The notes beneath the pieces were generated by a model, which was given only the letters and a program-made list of their open reading frames with translations, had not been told where the DNA came from and searched no databases. A DNA stretch of 64,000 nt. Source: Adenophora triphylla var. japonica. Taxonomy: Eukaryota > Streptophyta > Magnoliopsida > Asterales > Campanulaceae. Location: contig JAFEMH010002335.1 of NCBI GenBank assembly GCA_022495995.1, positions 231,001 through 295,000 on the forward strand, written 5' to 3'. A program made the position numbers and the translations under genes. Below are positions 10,676 to 22,420 of the stretch, one piece after another. The number at the start of each line of letters is the position of its first letter. Position 1 is the stretch's first letter.

Positions 10676-12785
10676 GCCAAGGACCCAGCACCGCCCATTA
10701 AAAAGCTTGACGGAAAGGCAAGATCAAAGCTCAGAGAATGAAAGTTGTCGATCGGGCGGTCGAAGCAAAGACAGAAGCATTTAGGCACGTGCAAATCCTT
10801 TCTCCCCCAACGAAAGAGGAAGCAATCAGAAGCAGCCGTCCAAGAATGACTTGGTCAAGGAATCATCCCGAGGCCCACGCCTCATCATCTCATCCTAGCC
10901 TTTTCACTAAAGGAACCACAAATCCCATTTCCCAAAACAGTCCGGCCAAAGCCGAACTACGGCGACCTGAGCTCCTCACAATGAGGGGAACGTAGGCAAC
11001 CAGCAATGGTCCGGTCATAAGCATATTCAAATTCCAGAAAATTCGGTCTCATCAATGACCTCTTTCCCATAAACACAGTCAAATCCCAGAAAACCCAGTC
11101 TCATCAAAGACCTTCCTATACACAAAACCTTTCTTTCACACCCAGCCAACCTTGATCCGCGACATTGGTTGACTTTCTCCTCATGATTAAAATGAATGTT
11201 CTTCTTCATATCGAGATTAATGGTTGAATAACCCGAACATCAATAAAGGGTTTTAAGCAATCTTGTGATCATTGTAAATAAAACAAGTTTTCAGATGTCT
11301 TGACAAGTCTTCTCTTTCTACATCTTAGGAAAAATAGTGCTAAACAACGATTTTACGTCGGCGAGCTTCCATACACTTTTACAAACCCTTCTACGCTTAT
11401 ACTCTCCCAAAAGAGTCAAACCCAAAGCGAGTTTTGTGCCTACATCGAATAAGGCCATCGGAATAATACAAGATCGGGATCTATTCCCACCTTTCGAAAA
11501 ATATGCCCCTGCATGTATAAATTTCTAAGAATATTTTCTTTCACATTTCCTTTAGGTTGACTGATTGACTAAAGAAAATAAAAAAAAATAATAAAAAAAG
11601 AGAGAGAGAGAGAAGTATAGGTTTTCCCTTTTCTGCTACAATTCGCATTAGGGCTGCCTTGACACTCTTCGAGTTTGGGGCTTTGCCAAGCCATTTCCTT
11701 AGACTGGGGCTTCTTTAGCCATTTTTGGGGTCCGCCTCAGGTTCCTCGCCCATAAGATGGATCCGATCTTGGTCGAGATCAATCTCGGGATCAATTTTAC
11801 GGTACCAATCATATTGGGATCTTCTCCTTAGACCGGGCTTCACCAAGACCTCGCCTACTCGGTTGTCCAGTAGGGGCTTTGTCACTGTGGGTTTTGCCAA
11901 TGAAAGGATCTTTCCTTACTTCAACAAGATATGGGGCTTTTGCGAGAGTATTTCCTTAGGACCGGGGCTTCGATAAGTTGCATCCATCCCTAGAAGAGAG
12001 GATTGGTCACTTCGACATACGTTAGCATCGGCTTCAAATGCTAGAGTGTGAGAAAAGAACATTCACCGAGACCCGAGGTTCAAACCCGATCTCGGCTCAG
12101 AGGGAATGCTAGTCCACGTAGACAACATCTCGGCAACAACGGCGGTTCGGTCCGCACCCAAGGGATACGACCCCACCTGTTTGAAACCCGTCTTAAACAA
12201 TTCCCAAATACATTCCATATGTATATCCGAGACCCGATCCCTACCATGTTTCCAAGAAAAAAATTACCCCTAGGCCCAAAGTAACGTGCCAATTGCTAAT
12301 GATAACGTTTTCTCCCAAAAGTGCCTCCGTTACTTGTCATAACGAGATAACGCCGGGCGACGGTTTCCTAATTGTCAAAACATCGAAAATCCTAGACATC
12401 GTTCCTAACTGTCTAGGTAAAGCTTGAACTACGATCAAGGCTTGATTCCTCTGGGATACGTAGGTAGCCTTTCATAAAGGTTCAGCCATCCGACCACTTT
12501 GGTCACCTTTTCCCTTCTCCATTCTCCAATGGTGCGTAAGCTTTTCATAAAAGTCCAATTTTATGACCATATTGGTCACCCCTTTTGATTTGGAACATTC
12601 CTATGAAGGATTGGTTGTTTGACCTCCTAGGTCACCCCGTTTCCATCCTTATAGGAAGGGACCGAATATCTCTTTGCCATTGTCCCAAGGAGGCCAGGTA
12701 GGTGATCTCTTTGATCCCCCAATTCCAACTGTGGCTGCGGTTCCATTCCAGTTCAAAGGAAATGAAAAGCACGGTTCGGAGCTTA
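10676..12785 (+). other. Element B intergenic region after the hairpins
   Basis: About 2.1 kb with no gene that I can support. It has the words GGAACGTAGGCAACC (near 10988) and GGGATACGTAGGTAGCC (12453-12469), the latter preceded by the palindromic ATCAAGGCTTGAT (12433-12445). These words recur near 17019 and 17286 in this element, at 26316 in A and at 45931 in E. The motif family therefore marks 3' non-coding parts of these elements. Confidence 0.5.
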
Positions 12786-12786
12786 T

Positions 12787-12824
12787 TAAGTCGCGCGACA
12801 TAACAAGCCATGTCGTGCGACATA
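12787..12824. promoter_or_regulatory. Two CpG palindromes downstream of the antisense PMD gene of B
   Basis: TAAGTCGCGCGACATA (12787-12802) and CATGTCGTGCGACATA (12809-12824) match the palindromes of the element B LTR, again with AGCC words around them. They lie about 360 bp past the stop codon of the antisense gene. Confidence 0.7.
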
Positions 12825-13179
12825 ACAAGCCACATCAGACATCAGACATCAGCAGCATCCTGTTTTCCCCAGGGCAATCCCCGACATGTCAAAAGCTGTA
12901 AATACCATTCATACACTTCTCAAATGCATAGGGGAGGGTTCATTTACCCCATGTACACCCATTGCATTCATATTCAAGCCAAAAATCCATTCAAATCATT
13001 CATATTCAAGCCAAATACCATACCATTGTCATTTCATAAGTGCGTGCAACAAAAGGCTAACAATGTACGTACAAAATGAGATAGGCCAAGTCTAAGAAAT
13101 GTGCATAAGCAAAAATAACATGTTTTCCCTAAAAGGGTACAATAACCAAAAAGCTATAAATGTCTAAGGGGGAAGGGGG

Positions 13180-15608
13180 CTACTCTGAATCCTCTCCATC
13201 ACCATCCTCATCCTCTCCCTCATCTCCATCCTCGTCGTCATCCTCAGCCTCCTCTGGCTCATCATCAGGATCATCCGAAGGTGCCTCGTAGGCTATGGTT
13301 TCCGTGCGGTAATAGTCATCGAGCTCGGTGATAACAGTAGAGTCAAGCTCGTAGTACGTAGCCGTCTCGGCTCCCCCATCCTCATCATCATCATCGTCAA
13401 TCTCAATGGAGTGCAGCCAAGAGGCACATTTGCAGTCTTTGTCCGAGGCGTCGGTCCTCTAGTGCTCCCGCTGGTGCCCACGTCATCGGGGCGGCTCTTC
13501 TTCCTTCTCGGTTGGCCGGGTGGAGAGATATCAATCGAACCACTGTGACCGGCTTGATTCTTCCGAGAAACTCATGCCTTTCTCGGAGCTTGCCAATCAT
13601 GCCCACAGCGCCGGTATATGCCTGGTCAAGTGCCTGTAAGCTTTGGCCGACACACTGTTACAAGCGAGACATAATAAGTGTCGAATACGGTTCTTGATAA
13701 CGGGAAGAGATGCAATCAATCCAAAAGGCATAAGGAACGGTACTTACGGATCTAGAACCTCGCGGGAGCACCGGATGAGGATGAGTACGTGACATATCAA
13801 TGTGAGCTCGCCTCATGCGACCGCCACCACGATAATCAATGAAAGTCGGGGCAAAGGAGGTCTAGCTACGTAGCCGGTCGAAGGCCCCGCGCTATGAGCG
13901 CCATAACCAACCACAGTGCAGTGGGGACTCAAGATGTCTAGCCACGTACAAAGTATAGTCCCCCTCCCGTGTGTAGAGATGTGCCGCCATGCCTACAATC
14001 GTAGCATCTACATTCGCCAACCGGGCGAGGCAGCCACATCCTAGGCGGAGGATCATCGGGGATCCGAGCGTGCCTATTCGGCCCATCTTTGTCTATACAC
14101 CCTCTCTCCTAGATACAAGGCGTCTCCGGACAAGCCCACTAGCAGCTTGCGACACTCTGTCAAGTGCGCAGCATGATCCAAATCCAGGTCATCGTAACGG
14201 CCAGTCCAGGGGAACAAGCTCAGCCTCTGTGGAATCCCTCTCAGGCATGTCAGCGTATCATGATACGAGGCCGTGATCCTGCACCTCGAACCCTCCGGTG
14301 TCCGGGTCTGTTTCCTGGCATTCTTTGTCCACCGACGAAGAGCAGGAAAAGTGGTGGCAGGAAACTCATCCTGTATCTGCCACTCATAACAGCCAAAGTA
14401 CTCGAAGGCCCCAGCATGAAAAGGAGAAGAAGAAGTCAAAACAGGGAAAACAAGGGATATAATGAAATGCGCAAAAGAAAAGAGATCAAGGTGAGAGAAT
14501 ACCTCGAAAGCCAGATGAAAGCAGGTGAAGTACTTCGCCTTCCCTCGGCTAACGTCATCTAGGGCCAAATACATCTCAGCTAAGCCTGCCTCCCCCCAGG
14601 ACAGATTCCCGACAGTATCCCAGGCTCTCAAAAGCTCCAACAGTGAAATCAAAGCAGTAGATGCGCTGTTGATGAACAGCATGTCGGAAAAGCCCACCCA
14701 TACAAAAGCTCTAGCCAATCTCTCGGCTCTCAGCCGGCTCTCAACGGGATCATCTACCACAGTGTAGTCCCTGCTCTGCCCCTCAATCAGGCCATGCAGC
14801 TCGCCTAACTCATATCCATTCCCCTTCTTGTTATGGGGAACGAAGCCAAGTAAGCCCATAAAATCAGCATCAGCAATCGGCTGGGGCTCAACTCCTGTCT
14901 GCGGGCTCCTCTAGGTATAGCGGCTCATGCGTAAAGGGCAGTCCTGTGATGATCGCAAAATCCAGCGGAGTGACCGTCGTTTCACCCCAAGAGAAGTGAA
15001 ATGAATGTGTAGTCTCCCACCAATACTCTCTGAAAGCTCTCACCAGATCTACACTCCTCAGAGTGTCTCCAATGGCCTTCGCCATCTCGAAAAATCGTCC
15101 TAGTCCAACAGCATAAATCATGCCCTTAGGCGAGTCTATCTGGTCCTCGCTACCCGGCAAGCTCTGCCATAGCCTGCCAATCGCCTCTGGAGAGCCACGG
15201 GTGCGTAATTTCTGCAAGAAAACATGGCACAAGTATTAATATTTCGTGCTATTTCGAAAATCATCTCAAGCAAAAATGGGTCAAAACAATCAATGAATGG
15301 CATGCATTACACTTCCCGAGATCAATCTATGATTTCATGCCAGTTCATGATTTAATTCATAAGCCCAGTCTGAAGGCATTCAGTTCAAATCAATTTCGCC
15401 CAAATTGAAAGAAATTTTCAAGAAACCCTAGGTTTCTTACCTCTTCCTTCTTCCGAACATCCGAAGTATGCTCATCGAGCTGTGGGTAGAAATCTCCTCT
15501 TGGTGCTTCCGGAAGAAACGGCCGTTGATTCCTTTGCACCCCCTTTCTTCGAGTAGCTAAGTTGGCATGTTGAGAAGCCCTCTTGGTCGGATAGAGCCTA
15601 GGAGGCAT
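13180..15608 (-). pseudogene. Antisense plant mobile domain (PMD) gene of element B
   Basis: The gene reads against the element. Exon 1 (15608-15441) starts MPPRLYPTKRASQHA and ends at a GTAAGA donor. Exon 2 (15211-14503) follows a TTCTTGCAG acceptor and carries PMD signatures: FREYWWETTHSFHFSWGE, VTPLDFAIITGLPF, ERLARAFVWVGFSDMLF. It ends at a GTATTC donor. Exon 3 starts at about 14400 (YFGCYEWQIQDEFPATTFPALRRW). Frames break near 14880 and after about 14110. The C-terminus is a long acidic tail ending D-S-E at a TAG, 13182-13180. PMD proteins of the MAIN/MAIL type act in plant nuclei in gene silencing and meristem upkeep, and PMD genes are known to be captured by plant transposons. Function of this copy is doubtful because of the breaks. 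Confidence 0.8.
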
Positions 15609-15785
15609 TCTTCAATTGAATCGGACTGAGAAGTGTTGGATTTCTCTCGATTTCCTTCAAATCTCCCTCTCTGATGTTCGCCCTCTCTCTCTCTTCTCAC
15701 TGTCGCCTCCCTCTCAATTTCAAGTCTAATTAAATTTCAAATGGCGACTGTGCGAATTTTAAAGAAATCTGTTCACCTGGCCTCT

Positions 15786-15801
15786 TATGTCGTGCGACAT
15801 A
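15786..15801. promoter_or_regulatory. CpG palindrome upstream of antisense PMD gene of B
   Basis: TATGTCGTGCGACATA, identical to the core in the element B LTR, lies 178 bp upstream of the ATG of the antisense gene. Outer context GGCCTCT / ATAAGCC again extends the dyad. Its position suggests a role in the antisense promoter region. The stretch 15802-16116 around it is otherwise featureless. Confidence 0.7.
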
Positions 15802-16116
15802 ATAAGCCTCTGTGGCTTGTTTTTACAATTTTGCCCCTGAAGGCTCAATTTTACGATTTTATCCCTCATAGGTCTGTTTTACACCTTGTGCCCCTGGCAT
15901 TTCCAATCATTTTTCGATCAAATTTTCCCTCCAGTGCCCCCGAGTCTTATTTTACAAATTTACCCCCTGTGGCTCATTTTATTTGCCTTTGGCATTTTTA
16001 ATTCACTTCTTTTACAAAAAAAAAAATTATCAGGATACGTCCTACTTTCTTTACAAAAATCATCGAGTCCTTCTTACTTCTTTAGTCTCTGTTATTTCCG
16101 TCATAAAGAAATAATG

Positions 16117-16610
16117 TCATCTAGCTTTAGCTACCCATATCTCTGATTCGAAAGAGATTGAGACGTATGCTCAAGTTTTTCTATCTTTAGCTACCCATAT
16201 CTCTGATTCGAAAGAGATTGAGACGTATGCTCAAGTTTTTCTATCTTTAGCTACCCATATCTCTGATTCGAAAGAGATTGAGACGTATGCTCAAGTTTTT
16301 CAAACTTTAGCTACCCATATCTCTGATTCGAAAAGAGATTGAGACGTATACTCAAGTTTTTCAAACTTTAGCTACCCATATCTCTGATTCGAAAGAGATT
16401 GAGACGTATGCTCAAGTTTTTCAAACTTTAGCTACCCATATCTCTGATTCGAAAGAGATTGAGACGTATACTCAAGTTTTTCAAACTTAAGGTACCCATA
16501 TCTCTGATTCGAAAGAGATTGAGAAGTATACTCAAGTTTTTCAAACTTAAGATACCCATATCTCTAATTCGAAAGAGATTGAGAAGTACAATCAAGTTTT
16601 TCCAAGCAAG
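16117..16610 (+). repeat. Tandem repeat, 60 bp x about 8
   Basis: Units of 60-61 bp beginning TTTAGCTACCCATATCTC. Each contains ATCTCT and AGAGAT separated by about 8 bases (GATTCGAA), an internal inverted repeat able to form a small hairpin. The first units are nearly identical and the last three drift (TTAAGGTACCC, TTAAGATACCC). The array lies between the antisense gene and the 3' LTR. Confidence 0.95.
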
Positions 16611-16693
16611 TTTTTCCCAAGCTTTAGCTTCCTCTATCTCCGTCATAAAAGAGATAGTACCCTAAGCTTTAGCTTCCGTTAGAATGAAATAAT

Positions 16694-16950
16694 GTCAGGT
16701 GACATCCTCCAGTAATTGTCAATCAGGTGACATCCTCCAGTAATTGTCAATCAGGTGACATCCTCCAGTAATTGTCAATCGGTGACATCCTCCGGCAATT
16801 GTCAATCGGGTGACATCCTCCAGTAATTGTCAATCAGGTGACATCCTCCAGTAATTGTCAATCAGGTGACATCCTCCAGTAATTGTCAATCAGGTGACAT
16901 CCTCCAGTAATTGTCAATCGTGTGACGGCCTCCATTAATTGTCAAAATCT
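16694..16950 (+). repeat. Tandem repeat, 28 bp x about 9
   Basis: Units CAGGTGACATCCTCCAGTAA plus TTGTCAAT, with small changes (one unit lacks CA, one has CGGCAATT). Units directly abut with no variable spacers, which rules out a CRISPR array. It is the second array in the 3' region of element B. Confidence 0.95.
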
Positions 16951-17419
16951 CAAGAATCCTAAACATCGTTCCTAACTATCTAGTGATGCTTGAACTACGA
17001 TCAAGGCTTGATTCCTCCGGGATACGTAGGTAGCCTTTTATAAAAGGTCCAGCCATTCGACCACTTTGGTCACCCTGTTTCTTTGTCACTCCTCAGTGAT
17101 AAAGCAGCCCCTCATAGAGGTTCAGATATCCGACCACCTTGGTCACTCCTAGCATATCCCCAATAGGATCAATTGCTTGACCTCCTAGGTCATTTTCTCT
17201 TCTATTTCCCCAAAGAAGAGACCGGTTTCTCTTCTTCCTCCCCCGGCGGATCCTAATTCCGAACTACGGCTGGCTTGATTCCTCCGGGATACGTAGGTAG
17301 CCTTATAAAGGTTCGGCCACTCGACCACCTTGGTCACCCAATCCGTCTCGGCATTCGCCGGATTGGATCCTTTTCTATCGACAACCCCACTCGCCCGCAA
17401 GTGACGTTGCCGAGGGCTT
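16951..17419 (+). other. Element B pre-LTR region with GATACGTAGG motifs
   Basis: The region contains GGGATACGTAGGTAGCC at 17019-17035 and 17286-17302, each followed by CCGACCACnTTGGTCACC-like words. Just before the 3' LTR the sequence GACGTTGCCGAGGGCTTC is the place expected for the polypurine tract that primes plus-strand DNA, although it is only partly purine. Confidence 0.6.
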
Positions 17420-19640
17420 CGTAAGTACCCAAATCTCGGCTCATGCCTTCCGGTTAAGTTTCCGGCAATTAGGCAAGTTTTCCGGTAATTCCGGACTTTC
17501 CTAGAGTTTCGAACAATTCCGGAACCGTTTCAAATCACCTAAGGGGATAAGAGACTGCTTGGAGCCAAAGAAACACGTTTTTATTTCATGAGGAATTCCC
17601 TTCTAGAAGACTGCCACCTTGCATGTTTCTAGAAGGATCCAGATGTGGCTACTTATGTCGTGCGACATAATAGGCCATGAAACCTTCTAGAAACCTGCCA
17701 CCTTGCATGTTTCTAGAAGGAACTGCATGTGGCTACTTATGTCGTGCGACATAACCAGCCAGAGAGAGTTCTAGAACCATGCCACCTTGCATGTTTCTAG
17801 AAGGAAAACGGTTATGGCTTATCATGTCGTGCGACATAACAAGCCCATGCAGGCAGCCTATAAATAGAGGCCTTCACCTCTCATTTTAGAGACACCTCTT
17901 CCACCCCTCAGTCACCCTTTATAGGGAATACGCCCAGAAGCCTTCTCTTTCCTCACATACCCCCCAAATCACCCCAATCCTCTCAAATCAATTCTACACA
18001 CACTTCCCACACACACACACTTCATATATACATCAAGAATCAAGGAATTCTCACGGTTTCAAGGCTGGACATCAACTCCGGAGGAGGACGCTAGAAGGCT
18101 CCTATATCTAACTTGATATAGGAGTTGTGGATCTTCAAGGGTAACGAGTTTCTACCCTTTTCCACTCTCTATTTTCATTCAAATGTGAAATCTCTATGCT
18201 AAATGCATTTATAATGTAGTATTCTGATTAAAGTTGCATACTTTATGTTATATTACCCAGATCCACATTTTATTTCATTGCATTTCATATAAAAGCTCCG
18301 GTTTAACTTGGTTTTGCATGAACACTCAAGATGAGTGTGGATCCCTCATATCCACACCCTCTTGAAGTGTTCATTATCAATAAACATGCTCTCTGAGATT
18401 TGTTTGTGAAGTAACTTGACCATTTTGGTGCCTTGTTACCTCTGCAAATCCCAGTTGTTTAGGCTTCGGCAAAATGGCTTGTTATGTCACGCGACATAGG
18501 CAGCCTATGTCACGCGACATAAGTAGCCAGTTTGCAGATTCCTTATCTTTTCAAATTTACCTGTCGATGTTTTCCTTTTCTAATGCATCAATCTGCATTT
18601 AAACTAAAACATTTGCATACAGAGCAGCATCATTTGCATTAAAAGGATATCTTTTTCACCAAAATGACATCTTTGCTTTAATGGTGCATCCTTTGCACTA
18701 AAAAAAACCCTTTTCACCTTAAAGATTCACTCTTTGCATTCAAAAACTCATTTTCATACTCTAAATGCATACTTTGCATTAAAAAATCATTCTTTGCCAT
18801 TTTCATGCATCATTTGTGCATTAAATGCTATTTTCCAACATAAAAATGCATTCTTTGTATAAAAAAAATCTTTTCTTTGCACAAAAAGCGTCCCTTGCAA
18901 CCAAAAGACATGCTTTACATTCTAAAATGCCATCTTTTCACTAAAGATTCATTTTTACATGCATTTCCCCCATTCCCCCATTAACAACCTAGGAATGGAC
19001 CGGTGTAAAAGATCCTATCTTTACATCGTTCCTTCCATTAAAGGTTCCATATCTCTTTAGAAAGGGACACCTTGAACCCTATATCTTCGATTATCGCTTA
19101 AGAAAGAGTATGAAGCATCTATACGAGCTCGACCGTCTTAAAGCGTAGGATTGATGGGCTAAGGACCCTCCTTTTCCAAAGAACCTCATCTTTGACCAAA
19201 AGAGAGTCATTCTCTCGATCACGCAAGTCCCGAGGGTCCCGAGGTTTAAAATGCGATGATCACAAGTCATAAGATGAGGACGGGATCATAATCCCAAATA
19301 CATAAAATCCAAGGAATCCCGAGCGACAACCAACAAATGGTTTGTACGTCCGGAAGACAACTTGGGACATTCCCCCCCTTTTTTCTCAAACACATGCACA
19401 CAAGAAAGCACGCAAGCAAGCACGATTACTGAAATCTTGGGAGACTTGCTCCGGCAAGGCACTTTGGGTGAACGCCAAACGTTCTTCCCAAGGGGTAACT
19501 TAACCTCCGAACCCAAGTAAAAAACCTTTTTTTCAAAGTTTTGAGGTAATCAAAATGGCGTGGCGACTCCGTTTTTTTAAATAACTCGGATGTCTTCAAA
19601 CTCGCGTGAATCCAACAAAAATTTGGGCACCACATTCACA
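17420..19640 (+). repeat. 3' LTR of element B
   Basis: It matches 4197-6397 almost base for base from about 110 bp inwards. It ends CATTCACA directly before the second GCACC. Differences from the 5' copy cluster in the first 110 bp, mostly within CCGG words. A 24-bp local duplication gives two palindromes (18483-18498 and 18506-18521) where the 5' LTR has one (5264-5279). The promoter array with TTCTAGAA dyads and TATAAATA is repeated here. Confidence 0.95.
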
Positions 19641-19645
19641 GCACC

Positions 19646-20540
19646 ACCCTCCTTGCTGTACCCTATGACTTCTCCTTGGCCGTTATCGACATGGGGGATA
19701 GACGTGATTGGAAAAGTCACACCCACAGGAGCCAATGGACACTGTTTCGTTCTAGTAGCCATCGACTATTTCACTAAATGGGTCGAGGCCGCCTCCTACA
19801 AAGTTTTGAATGCCAGAAAGGTCGTAGAATTCATCAAACATAACATCATCTGCCGATACGGGATCCCACAAGAGATGATATCCGATAATGGGTCACACTT
19901 CGAGAAGGAAACCGACCGCCTCCTGACCGAATACAAAATCACAAGGCACAAGTCGTCTCCTTACAGGCCTCAGACGAATGGAGCAGTTGAAGCCGCAAAC
20001 AAGACAATCGAAACCATCATCAGAAAAATGACAGTCACTGGGAAAGACTGGCCCGACAAGTTACCTTTCGCACTGTGGGGATACCGCACTTCAGTTCGAA
20101 CAGCTACAAGAGAAACTCCCTACGCCCTCACATTCGGAATGGAGGCTGTCTTGCCAATAGAATTGGAAATACCATCACTAAGGGTTCTCCTAGAAAACCA
20201 AGTGAATGAAGTCGACTGGTTAGAAAGCAGATACGAAGAGTTAGCCTTGCTAGACAAAAGGAGGTTGAAAGCAGCCGAGCACACCCAAGCTTACCAAAGA
20301 AGAATGGCAAGAGCTTTCAACAAAAAGGTCAAGACAAGGAATATTAGAGTAGGCGACCTGGTTCTCCGTGAGCATCGTCCTGGACCTTTCAACCCGCTAG
20401 GCAAATGGGGTCCAAGATGGATAGGACCCTACATCGTAAAGAAGATATTCTCTGGGGGAGCCCTTCAGCTGGTAGACCTAGACGGAGATCAACTACCGAA
20501 GCCGGTCAACATGGACAAGCTCAAGAAATACTTCGCGTGA
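19646..20540 (+). CDS. Element A integrase catalytic core and C-terminal domain (3' part of split gene)
   Basis: The integrase frame resumes right after the target duplication of B. It shows the DDE core: WGIDVIGKV (first Asp), VAIDYFTKWVEAASYK, ISDNGSHFEKE (second Asp), then NGAVEAANKTI (Glu). Towards the end a basic region and GDLVLREHRPGPFNPLGKWGPRW form the C-terminal DNA-binding part. The frame is open for about 298 codons to a TGA at 20538-20540. The protein would insert element cDNA into host DNA. It is cut from its N-terminal zinc domain (3301-4196) by element B, so no full integrase can be made from this locus. Confidence 0.9.
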
Positions 20541-21022
20541 CTTGGCCTCTTAAAAGAAAAAGAAAAAAATCGCTCGCTAGGTTGAAAATCCCGAAGGGGA
20601 CGGCCTAGGCAAAAATTAGAGCTTGCACAGAAAAGAAGCCCGCTAGATTGAAAACCCGAAAGGGCAGTCTAGGCAAAAGAAAGGGTGTACATATATATAA
20701 AAAAAATGGGCCTTGTCTCGCGCGAGATTACCCTTCGGCCTGAAACCATATTTCGTCCTTATTCTTTAAAAAATGAACTATGTAAGACCTGAGCCTCTTA
20801 TTTAATTGCTGTAAAAGAGGAACGTAGGCAGCCTCCGGGTTCGGTCTAATCAAATAATTAAATCTACTTTTGTCCTTTTATTAATCAAATGCATTTTATT
20901 AATGGCAAAAGGGAAATCCTAACCACAACGACTAATTTACTAAGCTAACAACCTTGAAACAAAATACTAATAAAATAAAAACTATTGATCTATCAAAGCA
21001 ATCTCTTGGTACTCCTTAAGAT
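20541..21022 (+). other. Element A post-pol region with two hairpins and a palindrome
   Basis: Two stem-loops of the type CTAGRTTG-AAA-CCC-GAAA-GGG-CRGYCTAG lie at about 20578-20610 and 20641-20676. They match those of element B at 10487-10675. TCTCGCGCGAGA at 20716-20727 is the perfect 12-bp palindrome of the A family. GAACGTAGGCAGCC follows near 20820. No gene is seen. Confidence 0.6.
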
Positions 21023-22420
21023 CTAGCCTTTCATTGACTTGGTAGGTCGGCGGACATGATCACCACCGTCTTCGCGATCCTTCTTGCGCTTTGGGCCCTT
21101 CGAAGCAGAACATCCCTCGAGATGATCAAAGACGGACTCCGAAAGCCTCTTGAAGACATTGGGCTTATCTAAAGCTTGCGTCTTTCCAGGCATCCTTTTG
21201 CCTCGCCTCTCGTACCAATCCCCATCAAGAAAATCCTGGATTTGATCGGTCCATACATTAGCAGGATCAGACTGAACCTCGCTCCTTCGCAAAATACTGC
21301 TAGCTACAAAAGAATCCCCTAACAGTGGAAGTCGCAGGTCATCAATCTTCTCCACGCTAGGGTGGCCGGTATGAAGAAACCAATCCAAATACTTGTCGGA
21401 TAAGAAGATGCTTGCATTAAAAATCCGAAGGTTCGACCAACGATCCCGACTAGTTCCTTCACCCCATGCTTGAGCTAGCACCTGCGCAAACTCTACACCA
21501 ATATAAGACACATCACGAGAGGCCCCTTCAAAAAGATAAGTGTCCTGCTGCTGACCAAACTGACGGAGCACCCGTTTGGGGAAATAGAAGGAGGAATCTC
21601 GCAAACCCGCAAGAACAACCCTGTCAAAACCCTTGGTATTGGCAACATATTTGATCAATCTCCAATAAGGTGGGCACCAAAGAATATCAGCAGTTACCAT
21701 CTTCGCAATCAACTCAGCCTATTCATCCATCGAGAGATCCTTGATCAACAACTTTCGCGTATGATAGGTGAAAGGGGAATATTCCAAAGGAGGGACCTAC
21801 CAACTTGAGATGCTTCCTAAGCCAAATAGTCAACAAAAGAGGACTCCCTTGAGTCATAGCACCGGTCTTATGCAGCTCATCAAGACCATGCCGGGTTTCA
21901 CCCAAGATTAGCGGAATAATGTTCCTAGAACGTTTTCTAGCCTGCAGAACAATTTCCACCAGTTGGGAGTCAACCAAGCCATCCCTGCATGTTAACAAAA
22001 CATCTCCGAAAAGAGAAAGGGCCAGAAAGTTCTGTTTGTAGACATGAAAGGCATCATCATCTAAATCCCCGCTGAATCGCTCAGAAAAAGAAGAACAATC
22101 TATCCACCTGCGGTGAACCAACTCATAGCAAGTATCAAGGGGATCCCTAGAAACTCGTTCAAAGCCTCTGAATGATTCCTATTGTATTTAGGAACAACAA
22201 TCTCACCGGTCAAGGGCATATCCAAGATAATGGCAAATTCCTCCACAGTAGGCACCATCTCATTCAAGGAAAAATTGAAAAGATGGATAGAGGGATCCCA
22301 AAATCGAGCGAAACCCTGCAAGAGATTCCAATCCGGTTGGAGGTTCTTCAAGGTGAAAAGGATTCTGAATCCGAATTCTGCTATAAACCTATTGCGAGAT
22401 CGGTTGCGAAACGACATCAC
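21023..22420 (-). pseudogene. Antisense accessory gene of A, DUF7745-like
   Basis: Three overlapping minus-strand frames make one gene of about 460 codons with two breaks: 22420-22100 (frame change near 22110) and 22121-21723 (in-frame TAG), then 21712-21023. Features: LQPDWNLLQGFARFWDPSIHLFNF and LNEMVPTVEEFAIILDMPL near the N-terminus, RNIIPLILGETRHGLDEL in the middle, and a basic tail GPKRKKDREDGGDHVRRPTK that looks like a bipartite nuclear signal. From memory of the pattern I think this is the plant DUF7745 family, which is often next to PMD genes in transposons; no search was possible. It lies between pol and the PMD gene and reads against the element. Confidence 0.6.

Larger units (their letters stand above)
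4197..19640 (+). mobile_element. Element B: complete non-autonomous LTR retrotransposon inserted in A integrase
   Basis: Both boundaries are exact. Flanks are GCACC (4192-4196) and GCACC (19641-19645), a 5-bp target duplication. The element starts TG and ends CA, has LTRs of about 2.2 kb that are nearly identical, and a primer binding site just inside the 5' LTR. The 11-kb interior keeps a decayed gag with two zinc-knuckle-like motifs but no protease, reverse transcriptase or integrase. It carries an antisense PMD gene and two tandem arrays. It must have moved with enzymes supplied by a relative. High LTR identity suggests a recent insertion, the youngest in the A-B-C nest. Confidence 0.95.

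Noticed and set aside
10242..10995. Short plus-strand frames as possible remnant pol of B
   Set aside because: No protease, polymerase or integrase motif in any frame; composition is that of non-coding repeat DNA.
16694..16950. Regular 28-bp repeats that look like a CRISPR array
   Set aside because: Units abut with no unique spacers, no cas genes occur, and the context is a plant LTR element.
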